A stretch of DNA of 9,215 nucleotides from Candidatus Pacearchaeota archaeon (lineage in GTDB: Archaea; Nanoarchaeota; Nanoarchaeia; Pacearchaeales; GW2011-AR1), in assembly GCA_002690445.1 (NCBI GenBank), contig NZER01000341.1, forward strand, positions 1-9,215, written 5' to 3'. The notes under the pieces were generated by a model. It was given only the letters and a program-made list of their open reading frames with translations, was not told the DNA's origin and did no database searches. The position numbers were made by a program, and so were the translations under genes. Shown here piece after piece: positions 1 through 5,094 of this stretch (position 1 is its first letter; every line of letters starts with the position of its first letter).

Positions 1-378
1 TATAAAACAAAGGATAAAGTTCCTATAGAAGTGGCGAGTACTTGGGGTGCTGAATTTGATAAGTATATGAATACTCAAATCAATAATGGTGGTATTGGGG
101 ATGAAGATTCATATAAACGATTAGGATTATTGTGGCTTCTTAAGTCACAATATGAATCTAAACGAGATTTTGTAGGTCGTCCTGTTTCGGAGAATCTTAG
201 TAACGAACCTGTAGTGGCATTAGCTAAGTACATTAATCCTGAAGTATTTGATCAGGCTGGATGGAATGATGCATTTCATCTAGAACAGGAAGAATTCTTG
301 AAGAGTGCCGTTCCAGGTGATTTAGCGACTAAAATTGAAGTAGCACAAGGTAAACTTGCTGCAAAGGCTAATAAATAA
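1..378 (+). CDS. Unrecognised protein, 3' part of gene (5' end outside window)
   Basis: The reading frame is open from the first base to a TAA at 376-378, giving 125 visible residues. A GTG at position 31 could be a start, but it has no well-spaced ribosome binding site (an AAGGA at 10-14 is about 16 nt away). An incomplete gene running in from the left is therefore more likely. The visible part is soluble and mixed-charge with no Cys cluster or membrane segment. It ends in a short Lys/Ala-rich helical tail (KLAAKANK). I recognise no family. The stop overlaps the start of the next gene as TAATG, so the two are probably translated together. Coding status is well supported by this tight junction; the function is unknown. 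Confidence 0.75.
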   Translation, partial: YKTKDKVPIEVASTWGAEFDKYMNTQINNGGIGDEDSYKRLGLLWLLKSQYESKRDFVGRPVSENLSNEPVVALAKYINPEVFDQAGWNDAFHLEQEEFLKSAVPGDLATKIEVAQGKLAAKANK

Positions 379-521
379 TGTCTCCTACGAGTTGGAAGCA
401 GTGTCAGAAGTGTAGACGTAAACAACCGAAGCGATATTTACCCGCATTGTGTGGTCCCTGTGATGCAGATAAGCGTAGAAAAGAACGACGTGCAGCTAAA
501 AAAGCATTGACTGATGCATGA
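378..521 (+). CDS. Small zinc-ribbon-like protein, 47 residues
   Basis: ATG at 378 overlaps the upstream stop (TAATG), and AAAGG at 363-367 sits about 10 nt before it as a ribosome binding site. The 47-residue product has two CxxC knuckles, C9/C12 and C25/C28, separated by a 12-residue basic loop. This is the layout of a four-Cys zinc ribbon. A strongly basic helix follows (RRKERRAAKK, about residues 33-42). Small proteins of this kind bind zinc and often nucleic acid or another protein, but nothing here shows a partner. The gene is short enough to be missed by length-filtered gene calling. The promoter for the next gene lies inside its last codons, so the two transcription units are interleaved. 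Confidence comes from the paired knuckles, the start/stop overlap and the binding site; the specific role is unknown. Confidence 0.7.
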   Translation: MSPTSWKQCQKCRRKQPKRYLPALCGPCDADKRRKERRAAKKALTDA

Positions 522-544
522 TGTTTTTGGTATAATACTGACAC
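507..544 (+). promoter_or_regulatory. Sigma70-type promoter with extended -10, upstream of 557
   Basis: The -35 box is TTGACT (507-512, five of six consensus bases). An 18-nt spacer follows, then a perfect TATAAT (531-536) preceded by TGG (528-530), an extended -10. Transcription should begin near 543, giving a leader of about 14 nt. A GAGG ribosome binding site lies at 545-548, 8 nt before the ATG at 557. The -35 box lies inside the end of the zinc-ribbon gene. Bases 528-544 resemble 1587-1603 before another gene. Confidence 0.75.
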
Positions 545-556
545 GAGGTATGTTTA

Positions 557-808
557 ATGGTACAGTCTAATAATCCAAAGAGTGAGGGAGATGATTCGGC
601 TTTACGTCGATTTATAGACTCTACTCATATCAATCCATTGTTTATCGATGAAAGTCTTGCGGCTGAAGAAGCTGATGACGATGTTGACGATGACGATGAA
701 GACTATGAACCTTCTGAGATTGAGAAACTCGCTATGATGGATGAAGATGAATACGTAGCGTATATGCTTGATTACATAACAGAGTATAAAAAAAAGCAGG
801 GTAGATGA
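557..808 (+). CDS. Very acidic small protein, unrecognised (83 residues)
   Basis: This is the first gene after a strong promoter, with GAGG 8 nt before its ATG. By direct count 26 of 83 residues are Asp or Glu against 8 Lys/Arg, a net charge near -18. The acidity peaks in a run from residue 37 to 51 containing four consecutive Asp (44-47). The ends differ: the first 30 residues are neutral, and the last six are basic (KKKQGR). It has no Cys, signal peptide or membrane segment. I recognise no family. Strongly acidic small phage proteins include DNA mimics that block host nucleases or DNA-binding proteins, but that is only a possibility here. The stop overlaps the start of thyX (ATGA, 805-808), so translation of the two is probably coupled. 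Confidence 0.8.
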   Translation: MVQSNNPKSEGDDSALRRFIDSTHINPLFIDESLAAEEADDDVDDDDEDYEPSEIEKLAMMDEDEYVAYMLDYITEYKKKQGR

Positions 809-1584
809 TTGTAGAACCGCAAGTCTTTTTAATAGGTGAGTCTACAGTCAATAAGGAAGGTCTTAGTGCCTTCCTTACTCATTTAGGAGTACCTGAGTGG
901 TCTTCTAATGCGTCAACTGATATAGAGCTTTTAACTGAGGTATACGGTAGAGCTTGTTATAAGTCTTTTGGTACTGAATTGAATCCCAATCTGACACGAG
1001 TTCGTGGCTCTAATGAAACCTATATTTCTAATGTTATAGAAAAAGGTGATGGGTCTGTTTTAGAACATGGAGTAGCGAATTTCTTTTTCTGTGATGTCAG
1101 TCGAGTATTTACGCACGAGTTAGTACGTCATCGTGTGGGAACAGCTATGTCCCAAGAGTCTTTACGGTATGTACGTTTGACTGATTTAGATTGGTATGCT
1201 CCTATATGTATCCAAGAGAATGCTGCCGCTATGACTATCTTTGAGAAGACTATGGATGGACTTTCTAATCTTCAAAAAGACTTGTCAGAGTTGTATGAAT
1301 TAGATACGACAAATGATTTTAATTTTAAGAAGCAAATAACTTCAGCTATGCGTCGTATAGCTCCTATCGGATTAGCTACTAATATTGGTTGGAGTTGTAA
1401 TATGCGTACTTTACGTCATGTAATTGAGATGCGTACTGATCCAGGGGCGGAAGAGGAGATACGTATTGTTTTCTCCAAAGTAGCAGATATAGCTATTGAG
1501 CGGTGGCCTAATCTATTTGCAGATTATGAGGTGGATATCATTAATGATTTGCCTTCTTATAAAACTGTGAATAAAAAAGTTTAG
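805..1584 (+). CDS. thyX: Flavin-dependent thymidylate synthase ThyX
   Basis: ThyX makes dTMP from dUMP using methylenetetrahydrofolate as carbon donor and FAD/NADPH as reductant. Phages carry it to supply thymidine for their own DNA. Visible family marks in the 259 residues are SVLEH (84-88) and DVSRVFTHELVRHR (97-110) with the RHR signature at 108-110. Next come SQESLRYVR (116-124) and the C-terminal folate/flavin region, MRRIAP (182-187) and RTLRHVIEMR (201-210), then EEIR (217-220). The length is normal for a phage member with a somewhat long N-terminus (about 35 residues before the first conserved block). One oddity is that the signature reads RHR-X8-S rather than the classical RHR-X7-S, although a second Ser (116) is nearby. 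The start overlaps the preceding stop (ATGA), with AGGG at 798-801 as a closely spaced binding site. Family assignment is firm; activity is inferred. Confidence 0.95.
   Translation: MIVEPQVFLIGESTVNKEGLSAFLTHLGVPEWSSNASTDIELLTEVYGRACYKSFGTELNPNLTRVRGSNETYISNVIEKGDGSVLEHGVANFFFCDVSRVFTHELVRHRVGTAMSQESLRYVRLTDLDWYAPICIQENAAAMTIFEKTMDGLSNLQKDLSELYELDTTNDFNFKKQITSAMRRIAPIGLATNIGWSCNMRTLRHVIEMRTDPGAEEEIRIVFSKVADIAIERWPNLFADYEVDIINDLPSYKTVNKKV
852..877 (+). other. Perfect 9-bp hairpin in the start of thyX
   Basis: TAAGGAAGG (852-860) and its exact complement CCTTCCTTA (869-877) flank an 8-nt loop, 47 nt downstream of the thyX ATG. No U-tract follows, so it is not an intrinsic terminator. It might act as an RNA structure in the 5' coding region, or be chance within a coding sequence. 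Confidence 0.4.
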
Positions 1585-1586
1585 TA

Positions 1587-1603
1587 TGCTATAGTATTGG
1601 CAC
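1587..1603 (+). promoter_or_regulatory. Probable extended -10 promoter upstream of 1617
   Basis: TGC-TATAGT (1587-1595) is an extended -10 just after the thyX stop. The -35 region is poor; the best candidate is CTGTGA at 1565-1570, with a 19-nt spacer. Support comes from similarity to the stronger promoter at 528-544: 13 of 17 bases match across 1587-1603, including TA, TG and CAC after the -10 box. Predicted transcription start is near 1602, giving a leader of about 15 nt before the ATG at 1617. Confidence 0.5.
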
Positions 1604-1616
1604 ATTTTGGTGGGTA

Positions 1617-1934
1617 ATGGGGGAGTCTGTGCCTCGTAGTATTAAGGAAATCGAACTAACTACAACCGACATTGAAAATGTTCTGTGTCACGTCCTAGAG
1701 ACAATCACGGTCTATGAGTATCCGACGCCTTCGGTATTCTCCGCGTTAACTAGATTAAGTATTGTTTCTTTCCTTAGAGGACGGGGGATTCATAAAGATA
1801 TTGAACTCATTGCGATTGATGTGTTTCGACAGTTTAGTGAATTTTCTAATAAACATAAAAATTATACGTGGTTTACGGATTGGTCCCGAAAATTAGTGGA
1901 AACAATAAAAGAAAAGAAGGTTGAAAAGGAATGA
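1617..1934 (+). CDS. Unrecognised protein, 105 residues
   Basis: ATG at 1617 follows a short 32-nt gap after thyX that holds a promoter-like element. GGTGG at 1609-1613 could serve as a closely spaced ribosome binding site. The product looks mainly helical and soluble. It has a hydrophobic middle (about residues 20-70), one Cys (24), an aromatic stretch near NYTWFTDW (82-89) and a Lys/Glu-rich tail (KEKKVEKE). I recognise no domain. Its stop overlaps the next start (ATGA, 1931-1934), so it shares a transcription unit with the Cys-rich gene that follows. Coding is supported by the tight packing and the promoter; no function can be assigned. Confidence 0.75.
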   Translation: MGESVPRSIKEIELTTTDIENVLCHVLETITVYEYPTPSVFSALTRLSIVSFLRGRGIHKDIELIAIDVFRQFSEFSNKHKNYTWFTDWSRKLVETIKEKKVEKE

Positions 1935-2359
1935 CCGTTTATTGTAATATCACAGACTGTAAGAATTGGCTTCCATTACAAGACATAAAGCATATGGATC
2001 ATAAACCTGGATTCACGCCTTTTGGGAAGACTGATGAATATCACGGACGATGTGCGTTTAAAGCTATTAAAATTGAATCTACTACGGCTCGTAGTCAGCA
2101 CACTAAGCAAGTTTTAGCCGTCTGTGGTAGTTATAATTCAGATGAACCTACCGAATTTCAGTGTTTGGAAGAGCGTTGTCAGGCTTTTGTAGACCCTACA
2201 ACGTGTTCCAAGATTAAATATGATGAAAATTTATATGTAGGCTGGACAGTAGTTTTTGATGATCTTGAAAAAAAGGAAGTTCCTAGGTGTAAATCTTTTG
2301 CGCATCGTAAACGGGAAAATGCGTTTAATTGGGGGAACGCAGCTCAAGGAATATTTTAA
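1931..2359 (+). CDS. Cysteine-rich, probably metal-binding protein (142 residues)
   Basis: The protein has eight Cys: 5, 10, 41, 65, 78, 83, 92 and 120. They fall into two halves with the same opening spacing, C5-x4-C10 with C41 and C78-x4-C83 with C92 and C120, suggesting two related metal-binding modules. In the first half, C-x4-C, then GRC and the following A-x-x-I-x-I (residues 39-48) resemble the small DUF1540-type Cys-rich domain, here with a longer insert. That comparison is from memory of the pattern, not a search. There is no signal peptide or membrane segment. The start overlaps the upstream stop (ATGA), with GAAGG at 1916-1920 as ribosome binding site. It is the last gene before the packaging promoter. 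The role is unknown; structural zinc is the simplest reading of the Cys pattern. Confidence 0.8.
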   Translation: MTVYCNITDCKNWLPLQDIKHMDHKPGFTPFGKTDEYHGRCAFKAIKIESTTARSQHTKQVLAVCGSYNSDEPTEFQCLEERCQAFVDPTTCSKIKYDENLYVGWTVVFDDLEKKEVPRCKSFAHRKRENAFNWGNAAQGIF

Positions 2360-2376
2360 AATTCAATATGTTTAAA

Positions 2377-2406
2377 TTTACATAAATACATTAAATTTGT
2401 TATAAT
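2377..2406 (+). promoter_or_regulatory. Sigma70-type promoter with extended -10 heading the packaging genes
   Basis: TTTACA (2377-2382, five of six), an 18-nt spacer and perfect TATAAT (2401-2406) preceded by TGT (2398-2400). It lies in the only clear intergenic gap of the right half (2360-2415), which is nearly pure A/T. Transcription should start about 2412-2414, only 2-4 nt before the ATG at 2416, so the GGAG at 2407-2410 would not be in the message from this promoter. An inverted repeat, AAATTTA (2374-2380) with TAAATTT (2392-2398), overlaps the -35 box and the TG of the extended -10. Confidence 0.7.
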
Positions 2407-2415
2407 GGAGATAAT

Positions 2416-2763
2416 ATGCCTCGATACCCTGAATATGGCGATGATGATTTTTCATTAATGGTGGATCCATTTAGTGGGCGTGTGGCTCTAGTCTGCCCCG
2501 CACCTATCATTGCGTTTGATAGTATTGGCGAATTTAGCGACTGGGTTACTGGATTATTAGACGCTGTGCCACAGATTACTCGTTCTTTGCACGCTAATGA
2601 TCCGATGGATGAGCCTCCCATAAATAAAGATTATGCTTCGACGGTGATAGAAACATGGCAGGAACAAATAATGGAAAATCTAGCGGCAACCCAAAAGATG
2701 ACTGGACAGAAAAAATCCGTGAAGAAGCAAAAAAGCTCTATGAACGAGGATCCGAACTTCTAG
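2416..2763 (+). CDS. Unrecognised protein preceding the small terminase (115 residues)
   Basis: ATG at 2416 follows a strong promoter and GGAG 5 nt upstream. The first 80 residues look like a compact soluble domain: acidic start (GDDD, 8-11), hydrophobic strand (RVALVCPAPIIAF, 22-34) and amphipathic helix (SIGEFSDWVTGLL, 36-48). The last 30 residues are polar and basic (KKSVKKQKSS, 99-108). That tail is encoded in DNA that also encodes the N-terminus of the next gene in another frame (2655-2763, 109 nt), so its composition may be forced by the overlap. I recognise no family. Its position as first gene of the packaging unit fits an accessory packaging or head protein, which is inference. Real coding is supported by the promoter and by the ordered N-terminal sequence outside the overlap. 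Confidence 0.7.
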   Translation: MPRYPEYGDDDFSLMVDPFSGRVALVCPAPIIAFDSIGEFSDWVTGLLDAVPQITRSLHANDPMDEPPINKDYASTVIETWQEQIMENLAATQKMTGQKKSVKKQKSSMNEDPNF

Positions 2764-3218
2764 CTATCAGTGAGCAACTTGGAGTACCTCTTGAATTGCT
2801 TACTACTTGGTCATTTATAGGGCAATGGGATGTTTTACCTGATACATTAATACTGGGCGCAGATGCATTTCCTACAGCGATAGAGGTTCCTAAGTCTATT
2901 TATGACATTACACCAGCTGATATAGCACAGGAAGCTAACGATAAGCTTTTAGAAGGTTATAAGTTAGTCAGTAATGTCGCTCAAGAAGCATTACTGAATG
3001 ACAATATAAAATTTAAAGATAAAAAACAGGCATCAGATGCATATCTTGAAAGTTTAAAAGGGCAAGTGTCTATACTAGGGTCAGATTTATCCCAGGAATT
3101 TTTACTAGACGTAGCGAAGATAATACGTGAAGAAATCACAGACCAAGAAACGCTTCAACGGCTCGGAGTCAAACTCACAGCCCTTGGTAGACTTTACAAT
3201 ACTAGGATCTCTGCTTAA
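2655..3218 (+). CDS. terS: Probable terminase small subunit (187 residues)
   Basis: The small terminase binds the packaging site on phage DNA and hands it to the large subunit. The assignment rests on position, directly upstream of and overlapping the large terminase, and on layout. Residues 17-51 (WTEKIREEAKKLYERG followed by LLAISEQLGVPLELLTTW) have the helix-turn-helix rhythm seen in small terminases. The middle and C-terminal part is helical and charged (about 86-185), suited to ring assembly. Length fits the family. ATG at 2655 is the first in frame after a stop at 2625; GGTGAT at 2643-2648 is a reasonable binding site 6 nt away. Later starts would delete the helix-turn-helix. The gene overlaps the preceding one by 109 nt and the large terminase by up to 92 nt, both out of frame. 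It could instead be another DNA-binding head protein, but this is the best fit. Confidence 0.75.
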   Translation: MAGTNNGKSSGNPKDDWTEKIREEAKKLYERGSELLAISEQLGVPLELLTTWSFIGQWDVLPDTLILGADAFPTAIEVPKSIYDITPADIAQEANDKLLEGYKLVSNVAQEALLNDNIKFKDKKQASDAYLESLKGQVSILGSDLSQEFLLDVAKIIREEITDQETLQRLGVKLTALGRLYNTRISA

Positions 3219-5094
3219 CGATCCTAGTCTTATAGTTACTGAGGATATTGAGAAGTTAGAGTCTGACGATATTTGGGGGTTTACTCCAGTTGATTTAAAA
3301 ACTTTTCTTTACGGAGAAGAGTATTTAAATCTTACTATGCGACTGTCTGTTCCCCAGCTTGAGTTTGTTAACAATACCTCTAATATCTTTGACCCACCGT
3401 TTTTCACAGAAAGTGTATTAATGGCGGGACAGGGGTCTGGTAAAGATACGTGTTCTATATTAATAGGTTTACGTATCGTTTATCTATTACATTGTTTAAA
3501 GAGTCCGCAAGCATATTTTGGGATGGATACTAATGGATTCATCGATTCAATTAATGTGGCTCAGAACGCAGACATCGCACGCAACATCTACTTTAGCACT
3601 TTGTCTAATATTCTACGTAGTTCTCCTTTATTCGTTGACGATTCTTTACCTCATTTTATTTCCCCTCGTATTACTCAACAGACTGTTACGTTTCCTAAAA
3701 ATATACGACTTATTTCGGGTAACTCTGAAAATGAGTCTTGGCAGGGTTATACGCCTATTCTGATTATTCTTGATGAGATTGACGCATTTAAGAGTGAACA
3801 GGAATTACAACGTAGCCATTCTTTACGTAGTGAGGGGGCCGAAGGCGTATATAACACCGCTAAGGCTTTGATTCAGTCACGTTTTCCTGGGGTAGGTAAA
3901 GTTATTTGTTTGTCTTGGCCTAGATTTAAAGGTTCATTTATACAAAGACGGTTCACTAATGGAAAATTAGAGGATCGTACTTTTGTTTCATGTAAGGATG
4001 GTGGTCTTCCTTTTACTACGTGGGAGTTTAATCCGTCTAAGAAAGAATCTGACTTTATAGATTTTTATGCAACTGACCCTGTATTAGCTCGTGCTCGTTT
4101 TGAGTGTGATCCACCATTTGCTCGTGATGCCTATATCAAAGATCTACTTCCTATTTTACGTGCCTTTGATGCTGAGATAGATGAGGTTGGACAGATAACT
4201 TGGGGACGACTTAAAGAGCATAGAGATGAGTCAGGATTACATATTGGAACCAAATATTATATTCACGTGGATTTAGGGTTACGACACGCTAATGCTGCTG
4301 TATGTGTAGCACATCAAGGGGATGAGCATGTTGTTATAGATGTGATTAAGATTTGGGAACCAGAGCCTGAATATGATGTAGATTTTGCAGCTATTGAGAA
4401 TTTTATATTAGCATTACGAGATAAAGGGCATAGAATCGTTAGTGTGACCTATGATAATTATCAATCTGTTAGTTCGTTACAAAAATTAGCTAAATTTGGT
4501 ATTCCTGCGAAATATAAGTCTATAGGTCGAAGTAGTAGAGAAGCTTACGATACGTTTAAAGATTTACTTTATCAAGAAAAATTAGATGGTTTTTATGATA
4601 AAGAGACAGTAGAAGAGATTTTAAGCTTAGATGTAGTATATGGAGATAAGATTGAAGCTCGTCCTGGTATGAAAAAGGATAGAGCAGATGCCGTAGTCGG
4701 TGCAGTACATGGAGTTTTAAAAGAACATAGTACACTTACTAGTATGCGTAATATGGGCGGAATCAACACACTTTTTGAAAATCCGAACAATACTCAAGCA
4801 ACTGAGAACGATAAAGCTAGAAATCCTTTAAAAACTCCCACTAATTCAGGCTGGGGACGAGATGCGGTTAAAGAACGTGTTGTTAGTAGTAGTTCAGATA
4901 TATGTGTTGTGTGTAACCGTGTTGGTGGTATAGAATACACTGATGAATTAAATACTAGAGTATTTGATGGCGATGCGGCATATTGGCGAATGTGTCTAGT
5001 TTGTGCATCTAAATGGGTAAAAGAAGGCACAGATTGGGCTATTTGTAGAGCACCTGATGATTATTCGATGAAAGAGATACTAGGTACTATATAA
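3127..5094 (+). CDS. terL: Terminase large subunit with C-terminal zinc-ribbon-like tail
   Basis: This is the packaging motor: an ATPase that pumps DNA into the prohead plus a nuclease that cuts it. With numbering from the GTG at 3127 (655 residues), Walker A is AGQGSGKDT (100-108, Lys106, with Asp107 after it rather than the common Ser/Thr). Walker B is ILIILDE (211-217, Asp216/Glu217). A likely coupling motif is LSWP (262-265). The RNase H-like nuclease has Asp382 (HVDLG), Asp443 (TYDNY) and Asp518/Asp521 (KKDRADAVVGA). An extra tail of about 120 residues follows, with C593/C596 and C623/C626 spaced as a zinc ribbon, unusual for the family. The start is uncertain: GTG 3127 lies inside terS with only a weak GAAGA upstream, TTG 3184 is an alternative, and the first ATG (residue 71) is too late. 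Its stop overlaps the portal start (TAATG). Confidence 0.95.
   Translation: MKKSQTKKRFNGSESNSQPLVDFTILGSLLNDPSLIVTEDIEKLESDDIWGFTPVDLKTFLYGEEYLNLTMRLSVPQLEFVNNTSNIFDPPFFTESVLMAGQGSGKDTCSILIGLRIVYLLHCLKSPQAYFGMDTNGFIDSINVAQNADIARNIYFSTLSNILRSSPLFVDDSLPHFISPRITQQTVTFPKNIRLISGNSENESWQGYTPILIILDEIDAFKSEQELQRSHSLRSEGAEGVYNTAKALIQSRFPGVGKVICLSWPRFKGSFIQRRFTNGKLEDRTFVSCKDGGLPFTTWEFNPSKKESDFIDFYATDPVLARARFECDPPFARDAYIKDLLPILRAFDAEIDEVGQITWGRLKEHRDESGLHIGTKYYIHVDLGLRHANAAVCVAHQGDEHVVIDVIKIWEPEPEYDVDFAAIENFILALRDKGHRIVSVTYDNYQSVSSLQKLAKFGIPAKYKSIGRSSREAYDTFKDLLYQEKLDGFYDKETVEEILSLDVVYGDKIEARPGMKKDRADAVVGAVHGVLKEHSTLTSMRNMGGINTLFENPNNTQATENDKARNPLKTPTNSGWGRDAVKERVVSSSSDICVVCNRVGGIEYTDELNTRVFDGDAAYWRMCLVCASKWVKEGTDWAICRAPDDYSMKEILGTI
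3201..3228 (+). other. Perfect 9-bp inverted repeat around the terS stop codon
   Basis: ACTAGGATC (3201-3209) and its exact complement GATCCTAGT (3220-3228) are separated by a 10-nt loop that contains the terS stop TAA (3216-3218). No run of T follows, so it is not a classical terminator. It lies within the early part of the terL reading frame. Possible roles are RNA structure coupling terS and terL translation, or a DNA site near terS as seen for packaging sites in some headful phages. Chance is possible. Confidence 0.45.

Noticed and set aside
121..165. Imperfect hairpin with a TATTGTG / CACAATA stem in the first gene
   Set aside because: Seven perfect pairs with irregular bulges inside coding sequence; not beyond chance.
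2374..2398. AAATTTA / TAAATTT inverted repeat between the -35 and -10 of the packaging promoter, a possible operator
   Set aside because: Seven A/T-only pairs in a nearly pure A/T gap are expected by chance; not listed as a separate site.
2729..2735. A AAA AAG heptamer in the terS frame, a classical -1 frameshift sequence
   Set aside because: A -1 slip here meets a TGA within three codons, giving only a 30-residue fragment; no useful product.
3518..3763. Hydrophobic 81-residue + strand frame inside terL
   Set aside because: Lies wholly within the conserved ATPase region of terL in another frame; a shadow of it.
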